Shown: positions 35,989-48,200 of the stretch, piece after piece
How positions within the stretch are numbered: position 1 is the stretch's first letter
How the letters are laid out: every line of letters begins with the position of its first letter
Assembly (NCBI GenBank): GCA_016802295.1
Contig: JAESIW010000207.1
Location: 1,927,960-1,991,959 of the forward strand
DNA length: 64,000 nt
Direction of reading: 5' to 3'
Origin: Brachionus rotundiformis
Taxonomy: Eukaryota > Rotifera > Eurotatoria > Ploima > Brachionidae
The notes under the pieces: generated by a model
The model's input: the letters and a program-made list of their open reading frames with translations, nothing else
What the model was told of the DNA's origin: nothing
Database searches by the model: none
Position numbers and translations under genes: made by a program

Positions 35989-36625
35989 AATTCTATATAA
36001 AATCTTCATAAAAATAATCTGTATTTTTAATAATTAAAAAAAATTTAGAGATTTTAATTATTTATCAAAATTTAAAATTTAATAAAATCATTAATAAATT
36101 GGAATAAAATAAAAACAGAGATTTTCTTAAATAGATGGCTGATAATTTTGGTAAGTATATTAGTGAAAAAACTTTTGCCATGTATCAGCAAATTGAATTC
36201 CAAAGTTAATTCTTCACTTTTTTCCACAATCTCATCTAGTTCCTTCTTACTTGGAAAACTGTTACCATTATAGTTTAATTAATTCTTCATTCACCACTTG
36301 ACATATTTTCCAAATTGTTGCTGATGGTGATAGATCCTCTATCAACTTACGATCAAAGATTACCAAAATATTGGAATCTGTGAATTATAAATTTAAGCTA
36401 ATTAATTTCGATCATTAAATTTTCTCAATTTAACAAAAGAGTCATTAAAATCAAAACACTTAAATACGATCAAATCAAAACAAATTAATTTATTTAAAAC
36501 GTAATAAATTATTTATTTGATAGTCTATTTTAAATAATATTTAATATAATATTAAGAACGGTTTAATATTCGATTTAAATACTTAACTAAAAATTTAAAT
36601 AAAAAAAAGTGTATATTTATAAATT
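35989..36625. other. spacer with a coding-like minus-strand relic
   Basis: AT-rich except for the stretch 36180-36377, listed separately. Confidence 0.4.
36180..36377 (-). pseudogene. coding-like fragment with an apparent frameshift
   Basis: Minus-strand frame one reads SNILVIFDRKLIEDLS and SATIWKICQVVNEELI, then hits a stop. A one-base shift at an AAA run continues as NYNGNSFPSKKELDEIVEK and SEELTLEFNLLIHG. Both halves have coding-like composition and appear continuous. An AG precedes the first half. I do not recognise the family. It could be a pseudogene fragment, a retroelement piece, or two exons of an unresolved gene. Confidence 0.3.
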
Positions 36626-39600
36626 TTAAGATTTTTCATCGAAGGAACTTTGAACAAAATAACTACTCTGAACTGACGATTGAGAGAATGATCTCAATCG
36701 AAAATTTTTGTCCTGATAATCACCATGTTTGATTAGCTTCATGTTTACCAAATCGACCAAGTTGGCTTCGTCTTGATCCACTAAAAGTTTATCTATCAAT
36801 TTTACAAAATAATTATTCATATACTCTTCCACACTTTCATAAAAATATATTTCGCCCAGCAAATACATATACTCTTGTTTTAGAATTAAAAGCCTTTAAT
36901 TTTTAATTTAATATTTTAATTATTAATTTAATTATTTGGCAATTACTTATTTGCCAAATCGGTTCGCAATGTTTGATTCAAATTGGCTACGCCGATATTG
37001 ATTACATGTAGACCGACTGCCTTATGTGAACTAGATGGTTGCTTGACTCCTGTGTTGTAAAGACCAATCAAAAACCTATTTTTGTTTTTAATTAGATAAT
37101 TTTAATTAGAATTTTATTTCGAAAATTTTAAATTACTTTAATAAATGAAGTGCTATCTCCGTAGAAAGCATGACCTCTTTGAACAAGCTGTTGACAGGAC
37201 CAGCAATCAACGACTTGAGTTTCGAATGCTGAGCCCTTAATTTAAATAATGTTTTCTTGACAAAATAAGATAAAAAATTTATCTATTTTAATTTAGTTTT
37301 AATTAACTACTTTGAAAATGTGCTTATCCAAACAGTCGAGATCTATTTCATCTGGGTTGTACACAACTCTGGTAAATATGGATCCCTCATCATAAGGCAA
37401 GTCACTGTAATCGCTGGAATTAGAAGCTATTCTTGTCAAATATGTCTCGATATGACCCAATTCCAGCATGCATTTAGCTATTTCGCCATCTTTATCATTT
37501 ATCAGTCCATGATTGACCATAACAAAAGGTAAATTTTGCTTTACTTCGGACTAATGAAACATGAAACAATTTAAAAAAAATCTTGACTTAAAAATTATAC
37601 AATACCAAGGAATTTTTTGCGTTCCAAGAAAGACCAGAAAACATTAGAATAGAGTTTAAGTTGAAAGCAAATGGATTTCTGTTTATGGAACCGCTGAAGT
37701 TACACAAAAGAAATCCTAGTGCTTGGTCAAATTCTTGTCTTTTCTGAGCATCGTTTATGTTACGCAAGCAACCATCAGGACATCCCAGGAAACTGTTCCA
37801 ATTAGAAGAGCCAACGCAGAAAAAAAATGCTTTTCCAGATTTGTATAAACTTGTCGATTTGGATGCGAAATCTGTGCCTGACTTTAAGCCATATTCCATA
37901 AGGATATAATTGTCGAATTTTTCCAATTCGGAAATTGTTTCCTCATCTCCATTATGGTACAAATAAGAACAAAGCATCATGTATTGGTTTGAGTCAAGGG
38001 AAAATGGGTTTTTATCTTCCATGCATGTCAATAAGCTTGATAATCTTGGTCCAATGTTCAAAAATCTTAAAGGTTTATTCATTTTTGAGGTTCTTGAGGT
38101 TTGAAGAATTGCTAGTTTACTTAAATCCTTTGAAAAGATCAAGATATTCTTTTATCTCAACAATCACATCGCACAGCTCGGCCACATCAGTTGTAATATC
38201 AATAGATGGCACTATTTCCAGATTTACTTCTTCGCAAAATTTCATCAAACCGAACCAATTTCTAATTAAAAAAAAAATTACATCTTTAGAAAATATTTTA
38301 TATTTTATATGTCTTTATCATTTATTATTTAAAAAAATCAAATTGTATTCAAAAAAAATTTAGCAACATAATTATTGTGATCTAATAATAGATAAGTATT
38401 AATTTCAAGTTTAAATTCTGCTGAAATTCTAATATTTTTAAAATAAATTACAATTAATTTACTTTGAAAAATGATAATTTTTATTTTTATATTTTTTTTA
38501 TTGCTAAATATCTCATTAATCTGATCTATTAAAACAAAAAATGATTTTCTAATTGTAAATTCATTTAATTCTAAATATATTTTTATTTATAAAATGATCC
38601 ACTTACTCTATGTAATGATACCATTGTTTTTTGTTACACATATTTGGCAACGAAGAAAATTTTACATAAAAATGAACTTGGTTAATTTTATAAAATGCCA
38701 TCATTTGGAGTATGGCCATTAAATTTTCATAATTAAAATAAAATCCTTGGGAAAAGTCCAACATCACACTCCGATACTTGACATCTGAATAGTCAATAAT
38801 CTTAAAAAAATAAATATGTTCAAACTATCTGTTTAATTTTTGTTCCAAATTACTCTTAGTGACGGAATGGAGCTCTTGGTGTAAATTTTACACAGCTGCA
38901 TGAAAGTAAAAAAAGCGTACTGTAATGATACTGAATCAATGGCATTTATTTCAATTTTTTTCCTTGTTACCAAAATTGAGTAAGCGCTTTGATGTTGGAA
39001 CAAATTTTTGTCAATGCTGACAGAAATGAATGGCAAGTTGTCACTTGGCTTATGAATGCAATAAAAAGTAATGCCACTAAACGCGCTAGCCAATTTGTTT
39101 ATCAAATCCATGTAGGTATAGGTATAAGGTGGCTTAAAATAGATAAACAATGGTTGACTTTTGACATTGGGCAAAAAAAATCTATCCTTTTCGTCCTCGC
39201 TTATAATGGTGCAGATTTGTGGCTGAGGCCAGATAAGGTTTTTTAAGTCTGGTTTCTGATCGCTTGATGCTTCAGTGAATGGTGTCAGTGAGCTTTGGGA
39301 CCAGTTGTACAAGTGGTCCGACTCGGTTGTAGATTTTCTTGACGAAGTGGACGCTGTTGAATCGTTGTGACCAGTGAGTGTGTCTAAAGAGTGTACTATG
39401 CTTGTTTTATTTGGACTAGGCTCTGATTGGGATTTTTCCAAAGGTGCATGGTTTTTAACAGATGCTACATCATTTAGAAAATCATTAATTAGGCTGACGA
39501 TTTCTGGCTCAGATTGGGATTTAGTTTGGGCCAATTCAAGTACTGAAAGATCTTTGAACTTGCCACATGAGCCTTTTATTCCAATCGGATCACTTTTATA

Positions 39601-40325
39601 AATCAAAAGAGTTTCGATTATTTTTAAAACTTCTGCTTTAGGTTCAGCACGAACCACCGCTTCGTGCAGCGGCGTAGCACCATTTTTATTGACTGAATTA
39701 ACAAAAGAACCATTGTCCAGTAAGAGTCTCACCATGGGCTCAGTAGAGTACATGCAGGCCCAGTGCAAGTATGAGTTATCATCAGGTAAAACTACTGACT
39801 TGTTGTTCACATCGAATCCAGCCTTTAAATATTGTTTAACACTGGTCAGATTGTTTTGGACTATGGACTGCATACAGCTGTCAGACAAAAGTTGCTGCAT
39901 TGTGCTACAATTGTCTTCATTTACCAAACTGAGCAGACATTTTCCATTTTTTTGGTCAATTAGGCTCGGATCAGCGCCAAAATTGAGCAAAGTACGAATT
40001 AGGTCACAATCTTTTTGACCATAAGCCACCATTAATGGACTAGTTGTTCCATTCTCGCAATAGTTTGAATTAAAAAAATATTTTATATCATCATGCTTGT
40101 TTTGATTATCTTTAATAAACATTTAATGAAATTTTTTTTTTACATTTTTTTACCTTAATTACCTTTAAACCATTGATTTAGGATGCTGACCACAATATCG
40201 GTGCGCTTATGTATGATGGCTTCGTAGAGATTTTTTCTGGCATCTTCTAGGTATTCATTGTTCTGATTTGGCTCCAAATCGGATTGATTTGACAGCGATT
40301 TATTACGATTTAAAAAACTGAACAT
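36626..40325 (-). CDS. Ankyrin-repeat protein with GH20 hexosaminidase-like domain (probable pseudoenzyme)
   Basis: Nine exons: 40325-40163, 40109-38854, 38800-38607, 38261-38121, 38065-37606, 37550-37311, 37228-37137, 37075-36947, 36893-36626; all phases agree, 980 residues. Residues about 70-215 are ankyrin repeats (DNSYLHWACMYSTEPMVRLLL, GATPLHEAV). A Ser-rich linker leads to a GH20 N-terminal-like domain (from about 300: LIWPQPQ ... AYSILVTRKKIEINA). The GH20 barrel starts at residue 474 (IIDYSDVKYRSVMLDFSQGF, MAFYKINQVHFYV, EEVNLEIVPSID). Where hexosaminidases carry the catalytic Asp-Glu (GGDE), this has NIGPRLSSLL. Later FFFCVGSSNWNSFLGC matches the usual PGTSSWN barrel segment. No signal peptide is present. 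Probably non-catalytic, perhaps a sugar-binding adaptor in the cytoplasm (inference). Confidence 0.86.
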
Positions 40326-40555
40326 TTTATATTTTATTCATTAAAAAATTATAATTTAAAAAAAAATCTAAAACTAATAGTTAAAATTAACAATTTATCC
40401 TTTTCACCTTAAATTTCAGGGAAGTTAAAAATAAATAAATTGTTTCTTAACTTTTAAATAATTAAAACCATGGTTACCAATGGTTACAAAATTATTATTA
40501 ATCATTATTAAGACATAAAAATTATTTCTAAGTTTGATCAAAAATTAAATCTAAG
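40326..40555. promoter_or_regulatory. 230-bp divergent intergenic region (candidate shared promoter)
   Basis: The start codons of the ankyrin-GH20 gene (-) and a small membrane-protein gene (+) are 230 bp apart. Contains a repeated GGTTACCAATGGTTACAAA-type motif near 40470-40490. Promoter function is inferred from arrangement only. Confidence 0.35.
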
Positions 40556-40891
40556 ATGAGTAGTTATGAGCGAAAAAAGAGACACTTGGATGAACTTAAG
40601 AGATCATTTCGCTACAACTATTCGGACAGTTCTGACACTACTTTGAGGAACGAAGACGACACCGAGTCAGAAATAAGACACCGGCGCCGAAATAGGAGGT
40701 CAAATAGCATCAGTTTGGACCAGTGTGTGGATTCAATGTGTGACTTATTGAAACAGTGGTGTCGCAAAATTTGCCAACCAGACCGATGCTGGGCGCATTC
40801 GGTCAGCTTTTGGTTGATATCCATCTGCATTTTGAAGTATACTTTGGACTATCTGCTCATAAAGCCCCAGAATATTTTTGTTCTAATTTAA
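40556..40891 (+). CDS. Small hypothetical protein with one C-terminal membrane segment
   Basis: A 111-residue ORF with coding-like composition. The N-terminal half is charged (KKRHLDELKRSFRYNY, acidic patch, RHRRRNRRSNS). The middle has paired cysteines (CVDSMCDLLKQWCRKICQPDRC), and a hydrophobic segment lies at about 82-100 (SVSFWLISICILKYTLDYLL). No family recognised. Arginines before the hydrophobic segment suggest a tail-anchored or single-pass protein with a cytosolic N-terminus. It could continue through an unrecognised donor, since the last residues lie in AT-rich sequence. Confidence 0.6.
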   Translation: MSSYERKKRHLDELKRSFRYNYSDSSDTTLRNEDDTESEIRHRRRNRRSNSISLDQCVDSMCDLLKQWCRKICQPDRCWAHSVSFWLISICILKYTLDYLLIKPQNIFVLI

Positions 40892-43402
40892 TGCAAAACG
40901 TTTAAGATAGAAGAATTTTGAAACAAATAATTTCAATATGTGTCTTTTATTATGCTTGAAATTTTTTTAAATAAAGATATTCCTAATGATTTTTGAAATA
41001 CGTGTTTGAAGTTAAGTTTAGAAAATTTGTTAAAAAAAATTAGAAAATTGCCATCATGGTGTCTTGTTTTGGTATCGTTCGAGCAACCAAATAAACTCGT
41101 CATCATTTAAATATTTTCCCAAGTCGAATAAAATATTTTTTAAACTTAAATTGTGTTTTCAATTACATACGATCAAATCTTTATATTTGACAATGGAAAA
41201 AAAATTTTTTTTTTCAACAAAAAAATTATAAACTTTTAAAAAATTTCCTAATGAGTGAAAATTTTAATTTATTAAACGAATATACCTTGATTACCTCACC
41301 TAGAAGTTTAGTTTTAAGCAATTTTGCTATTTTAAATTGTTAAAGTGAGGAGTTAAATTGATTTAAAAAATTAATAAAAAAGAAAAATAATTTTTAAACT
41401 GTTGACTGTTTTGAATAAAATAAAATTTTGAGTTTTAAAATGTATAAATTATTTTGTTAATTATTTACTTTTCAAGCCGTAAAACTAAAATAAAGCAAAA
41501 ATTTAATTTTAACATTGTTTTATTAATTATATATTTAAATTAAATTTATTCATTTGATTAATTTTTAGGCGCATAAAAAAGTATTATCAAATTTTAAATA
41601 ATTTATTAATATTTTTACAAGCTTTATTTTTTTTATTGCAAAAAATATTTTAAATGATAATTTATTTCCCTATTTGACTCAAATTGATTTAATGCTTAAT
41701 TTTAGTCATCTTGGTTACTTTATAATAAATAATTACTGATAAATATTTGTTTTTAACAAAAAAGCCAAAAGATATAACTAATTAAAAATTATTGACGGAT
41801 AAAATCAATAAAAATAATGTAATCTTTTTTTTAAATATCCCCGACTTGTTATTTACCTAGACATTTTTGAAAATAAATTATATCAAAACATAAATTCAAT
41901 TAATCAATTTTATAGGATGACATAAATAATAAAATACAACCTCTAAAATTTTTTGTGACATAAAAAGATTGAATCATTTATTAAATAATTAGTGTCTAAG
42001 ATTATTAACTCATATATATATAAAGAAGCAACCTAAGATGATTTAATTATCAATTATAAACTATTTTTTGAAATCATTTCTAGTGTTGAATGCGGCCGGA
42101 TTTACTTATTTTTATCTTAACAAATAAAATAACTTTTTTTTTTAATTCATCATTTTTAATAGTTATAAAGTTTTTCATCTAAGCTATATATATACATATT
42201 TTTATAAAATATTTTCATAAAGATAAAAACATAAACCTTGCTTATATATCTTTTTTAATTCTTATTAATTAAATTAATACAATTAATTATTAATTTTTTA
42301 TACTGTAGCATTTATACAGTCAGAAAATTAAGTTTACCATAAGCAATAATTTTTGAATTTTGTAAATTAAAATTTTAAAATAAGATATTGAATTAAATTT
42401 TATAATTGAAAAATATTATTACTTAATAATATTTAGAAGCTTAATATATTATTTGATATCTTACAATATAAAAAATGAATAGTTAATTTATTAATTTAAT
42501 TAATAAAAATTCAAATATGGTTTATAATCAAGATAATTAAGCAAGGTTAATGTTTTAATCTTTTTGAAAATATTTTATCAAAGCCTTAAGTGGCGAAAGC
42601 ACAAAAGTTAAACATTAAAAAAATATTCTAAGATTCTAATTGTATGCAACTGATGCTGATAAATTTATGATAATAATTTTCCAAATTTTTCAACTCTAAT
42701 TTTATCCAGATATTATATTTTCGTTATTTTTAATATTATCATGCAGTTATTATAAATTGAATAAAAAAAAGTATCCAAGATAAGATTTTACTTAATTAAC
42801 TAATTAAAATATTTATTTTGTTAATCTACTTTTTGAAATATTCCTATTTCATGAATACATTATTTTACTTTAATTTAAAATTTTAAGGCTTAACTTAGAT
42901 TATTTAATTTAAATTAGATTATTTAGGCATTACTTATTAAACAATTAAAATTATAAAGTTTGAAAAGATAAATGATTTTTAATTTAAAATTGCCCAAATT
43001 AAATTATTCTGGTAGAAATTGAGATATTCAAAGACAATTTAAAAGGGTATTAAGAGGACACCGGTGAGCATGTAGCAAAATGTAGCGATATAGTCCGTGT
43101 AAGGCCAAAAAATACATACTAATTATTATTTATTTAATATCTATTTTCAGTAAACTACGCTAGGATGATGAAAAAAGATTAAAATAGTTTAAAAAGTAAA
43201 GTTTTGTTTCTCTAACTAAATTTAAAAAGTATTTTTTTATTAATGGTATGTGCCAAAATGAATTTTCTTCTAAACAAACATTGGATATTATGAATATAAT
43301 TTATTTATAGAACAAAACTTTTATTAAATATTTAAATTTAATTTTAGCAAAAAAAAAATTAATAGAATAAAAGAAACAAAATTATGAAATAAAATAAGAA
43401 AG
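40892..43402. other. AT-rich spacer, no gene seen
   Basis: 2.5 kb of low-GC sequence with no open frames. A slightly GC-richer patch at 43045-43110 (GGACACCGGTGAGCATG...) has no recognisable feature. Confidence 0.5.
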
Positions 43403-45778
43403 TTATTTAGTTTTTCTAAATGATGCCTTCTCTTCACCAAACTCATTTTCAATTCGAATAAAGATTTCCTGTGATCCGCATGTCCAATTTTCAATATCAT
43501 ACACAATTAACTCATTTTCAAAACTGGTATCTGCATACTGCATTATGTCACCATTTAAGCTTAGCGCATTCATCGACTGATTTGTCTGCTTGATCTCTTT
43601 GCCATTGAAGATACCATTTGTTTTCTGGTAGCTAGGCGATGACGGATAGTTCTGTTTGTACTTGGTGTTGTTTGTGGATGAGCCATTGCGCGAACTAGCC
43701 CACAGTTTGACACTCTGCTTGGACTTGAGGAAGAAATTTTCGGGAAACTTGAACGATATCTTGCGCACACTGCCCACACAGTGCGTCAATGTCCAATTGG
43801 TCATGTTTATGTCATTTCTCTTGCTGGTATTCTCGATCACAATGTAGTCGCCATCGATGCAGCACTCGCTTATGCTAACAGGGCCTTTGGACGAGCGTTG
43901 AGCGCTCAGTTTTTGCGGAAACTTCTGCACCAAAGAGCCGATTATGTCCTTTTGAGGCATGGTGTCATTGGCCTGAAAGAATATCTCTCCAATGGCGTAG
44001 TTTGAGTTGAATATGATCTCGGTCTCGTTCCAGAGACGTCTGTGCTCCTCGCACCGATTGTAAATCTCTTTCACATCCTCCTCCTTGATGTCCGGTCTGA
44101 AAAACAAACAAAATAAAGCCCTAAACCCAAAACCAATGGTTTATTATTTTTTTCTTAAACACACCTCATCATGTCATCCAAAGATTGGTTGACAAATTGA
44201 AGAAGATTGCCATTTGTTTCCATAAATTCGGCCGGTGCTGAGCGCAACACCGACAGTCTGTTATTCTTAAACTCATCTATTTCGGTCAAAAATTCCTCCT
44301 CGAGCAATCGGATATGGTCAATTATCTTCGATATTTGTTCACTTACTTCTATTTTTTTCATCTCACTAAGCGAGATCAATTTCTCTTCGCTTTGATCAAG
44401 TTTATCTTTAAAAAATAATAGACAATATTTTCTTTATTTATTAAATTAAATCTTTAAAATCTGCTTAAGTTTATTTATTTTAATTTTATTTTAATTAATT
44501 AGAAAAAATAATTAAAAATTTGTCACCGCATATCACCTATTCACCATGGTTTTTTAATTATCTATTTCTATCTATCAATAGTCAACAAATATATATATTA
44601 TATTAAGAAAAGGCAATGAATCTGGCTTCTAATGGTTTTTGAAACAGTCATTTAATTAAAAAATAAAAATAATATTTATTTAATATATGGTAACTAAGTT
44701 TAATTTGGCATCTTGAAGTTGGTGATCATTTCAAAATATCATTTCAATTCAAAGGGTTTATCTTTAAATTAATTTTATTAATTTTAATGTAACACGTTTT
44801 ACATGCTATGTAAATTCAAAAATAAATAATTGTAAAAAAATTTTCTCAGCCCATTGATTAGGTCGGTCTTCACATTTTAAATATATAAACTCATTTTTTG
44901 TGAAGTTAACTTTGAATTTACTTGAAAATTAAATTCAAATATTAAATTCCGAATAAAAAAAAATTACTTAAAAATACAGATAACAAAAATGAGCTAATAA
45001 ATTTTAAAATTTTAAATTTTAAAAATCAATCTAATCAATCAAGTTGAGAAAATATTTTTATAAAATTATTTTTTTTTTAAATCTACATAATATGTAAAGC
45101 GTGTCACATTAAACTGACAAAATTAATTTAAAAATAAATTCTAATATCTAAAGATAAACTCTTTTCCTAGTTTTTATTTAAATTCATTTTTATTCTAGCA
45201 TAAAGAACTTCACTATAGATAGTTTTTTTTTTATTTTATTTAAATAAAAAAATTTATAACTTGATAATTCATTTACCGGAAAAATCTAGCAGCTTTGACT
45301 TGAGGTCTTCGAGGGACTTGAGGGTCTCTTTGTAGGCAGCGCCACGGTCTATTTCGACCGTGGGTATGCACTGTATGTCCGCGACGAACAAATTTTTAGG
45401 CAGCGTGTCGACCGCATGGCTGGTAACGGTGTGCAGCGAGTTGCATTTGATGCATCGAATGGTCGAGTAGCGGTTCATTTGAACAAGACATTGCAGGCAA
45501 TAAGTGTGACCGCAGTGGAGTAGTCGCGGGTCTCGGTAGGGTTTTTTACAATATAAACAGTGAAGTAAGCTTAAAACCGACTCGGTACTAAATACTTTAT
45601 ACAAACCGCTGCCATTTGTCAACATCAAGGCCTTGCTGGCCACCAGAGCCCTAAAAAAAAGTCACAGTTTGCTCAAAGCATGTTTATGGCCGTCTTACCC
45701 GCTTGCCGGCGACCCGTTTTGGCCCGAGAACGAGTTCTTGCTCCCGCTGGCGCTTATACAGCCATTGGAATTCAGCAT
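43403..45778 (-). CDS. RING finger - coiled coil - lamin tail domain (LTD) protein
   Basis: Four exons: 45778-45699, 45650-45277, 44405-44165, 44096-43403, phases consistent, 462 residues. The RING finger (about 58-100) has C3HC4 spacing: CLYC, then CGHTYCLQC, then CIKC. The middle is helical and probably coiled coil (KLISLSEMKKIEVSEQISKIIDHIRLLEEEF). The C-terminal 150 residues match a lamin tail immunoglobulin-like domain: VSISECCIDGDYIVIENTS, MTNWTLTH, FKFPENFFLKSKQSVKLWA, and ENWTCGSQEIFIRIENEFGEEKAS. No B-box is evident. RING suggests E3 ubiquitin ligase activity; the LTD suggests a protein, DNA or membrane-binding module. This is not a lamin, as it has no long rod or CaaX box. The first exon and its ATG (45778) were chosen because they splice in phase and remove the need for a GTG start. 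Confidence 0.85.
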
Positions 45779-46582
45779 CCTATACTCCTTGATGTTATCC
45801 AATTTTTATCAAATAAGTTTGGTAAAAAAAAATTTTTTTTTTATTTTATATTTTATTTATTTTTCTCAAGAAAAAACAATTATATACTTTTTTTCTATTT
45901 GTAATATATTTATAATCTAAATAATAAATTAATTAAAATAGATAAAAGTGAAAAAGTGTTTAAGTAATTAGATTGATTGATCTTTTTTTAATTTAATTAT
46001 ACGCCATTCTGGATATTCATTGAAGCAAAGAGAAATACCAAGTGGCGGCCGCCGTCCCTGCTCGTAGCTTGTAATTTTTCTTTTCATTGAGAATATTTGT
46101 CAAATATAGAATTAGTGGCTTAGTTTTGACCGAGATAAGCCTAAGTGATACAAAGCTGAGTGAACAATGGAAAACAACATGGAATTAGATACGTACATCA
46201 ATATTAAAAACGATAAATTTAATCGTTTTTTAAATTAAAACTAATTATAACTAGACACAAAATTAAAGGCCAGATTAAAAAAAAAAATTAATTAAACTCA
46301 AACCATTTGTCACTTAGAGTTCTAGATTATTAATTAGTCAAACATAGTTTTATTTAATTTGACTAAATTGACTGAAAAAAATAAATAAAATAATAATTTT
46401 TTTTTTCGTATTATTATTTTCAGCATTAAGAGCTTTTTTATTTATGGCTAGTTTATGTGACTTTTTATGTTGTTGTTTAGTTGACAAGTGGCTCAAGGAG
46501 CAAACAAACCGGTATCCTCTAAACCGGCTTAGAAACTTGAGCAAAAAAGCTCTTTTTTTTGTATTTTATTTGGTAAAAAATT
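45779..46582. other. spacer, no gene seen
   Basis: AT-rich, with a short GC-rich island around 46045-46060 (GCGGCCGCCGTCCC). No coding frame is supported. Confidence 0.45.
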
Positions 46583-46670
46583 TGCCCCAGGAGAGGCTCG
46601 AACTCTCGACCTTCGCATCGCTACACTGTATTTATAAGTACGACGCTCTAACCGACTGAGCTACTCGGGC
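46583..46670 (-). tRNA. tRNA-Ile (anticodon TAT), 14-nt intron, copy 1
   Basis: An 88-nt gene. D-arm GCTCAGTCGGTTAGAGC, anticodon stem TCGTA/TGCGA around CTTATAA, T-arm GAGAG/CTCTC. A 14-nt intron sits at the canonical 37/38 position, as in other animal tRNA-Ile(UAU) genes. The acceptor 5' strand GCCCGAG leaves a G-G mismatch at 5:68 against CTGGGGC. Downstream T6 (AATTTTTTACC) is the Pol III terminator. Confidence 0.93.
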
Positions 46671-47816
46671 ACTGATATTTAACAATGCAAAATTCCTACT
46701 GTACATTCACAGAGCATACGACAGAGGTTTTTGCAATTTTATTTCACGTCGACATATTTTTTGTCTTATGGGAACATTTACACAATTTAAATTACTTATG
46801 AGAATTTTGAGTTGAATTTAATGCTAGATTAATTAATGATTATGGTCATGCAATGAGGCTTAATGACTATTGAGATTACTTATAATTCAAGAGCTTAATT
46901 GCTCTTTAATTGATCGCGACCATTCGGAGCGGTCAAGATTTTAATTCCGAGCCGTTTTGAGACCTAACATTCTGTAGGTCAAAGACAAATAAACACTGCA
47001 AGAGATCATTAATCTAATTGGCACAATTAACTCGCCTGCTATCAATTTCTAGCCGGTTATTCAATAGAGCCTACTCTACTCTAGTTTAGAGTAGCCATGG
47101 ATACTTATTGGCTAGAAACAAAAAGAGCCCTTTAGTATTTGTAATTGGCATTCGACACACCTGTTTCTATAGATACTTTGCCCAAAGGTATACCTGTATC
47201 CTATTACAATTCTAATAGCTTATAAAGTCTTTATTCAAAATAATAACATATTTAATGTTTCTATTTCTCTATTTATACAAATATATTTATTGCTATCTAT
47301 TTATCTATCTTTTCTTTTGTTAAAATATACACAATTTTCGTATATTTTTTTTTCTTATTTTTTTTCGAATAATAAAATCGATATTTAAGATCGGAAAATT
47401 TAACCCAAATATTAAAATTAAGCTTTATTTATTTGAATAGCGGTCTTGGCATTGATTAGAAATTCACTTGAACATTTAAGCTTTTAAATCAAACTTGATA
47501 ATAATTGTGTAATGTGTTTATAATCTATTGATTGAGCACATGATTAAAATGTGATGAAATGAGGCCGTATTGGATCGATTGCGCAATATTTCTTATCTAT
47601 ATTGACTTATTTGAAGATAATTTTGTCTGAAAATGTGAAACAAATTGAGCATTTGAAATAAAATTATAAAAAAAATTTAATATAAATTTTGCCATAGATA
47701 GTATGTCATTAGTTAAAAGCAATTTTGAAATGCTTTTAAAAAATTGTCAATTGAGTATTCCTTGCTTGGTGTCTAAACCATGTTACATCAATAATTAATT
47801 AGTTATCTACCACAAC

Positions 47817-47835
47817 GCACACACACACACACACA
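47817..47835. repeat. (CA)n microsatellite
   Basis: About nine uninterrupted CA units, extended imperfectly to about 47850. Confidence 0.9.
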
Positions 47836-48181
47836 AACACATACATAGAACAAACCAAGGGCTACAAGCCACCAAATCAAGCATTAAATGAGCTCTAGTA
47901 GTAGAAAAAAAATCTATTTTTTATTTAAGATTAGTAAACAGGTAAATTGATAAATGAGCATTGTATCAAAATAAATACTCGTTTTTTAATATGATCCATA
48001 TGCATTTAAATAAACATTGTTTTATTTCTATTAATGCCAGATTAACCATAGACGCTCCATAGAAAAATGCCAAGCGTCTATATAGGTTGTCGAATTTATT
48101 AAGTTTAAATAAATAGTTCCATTTAAGTGCCGGATAGGTTACAAGATTATTTTTTTGGCAAATAAAATAAAACTAATCACA

Positions 48182-48200
48182 CTCTCTCTCTCTTTCTCTC
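48182..48200. repeat. (CT)n microsatellite
   Basis: CTCTCTCTCTCTTTCTCTC, a short CT run with one interruption. Confidence 0.85.
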
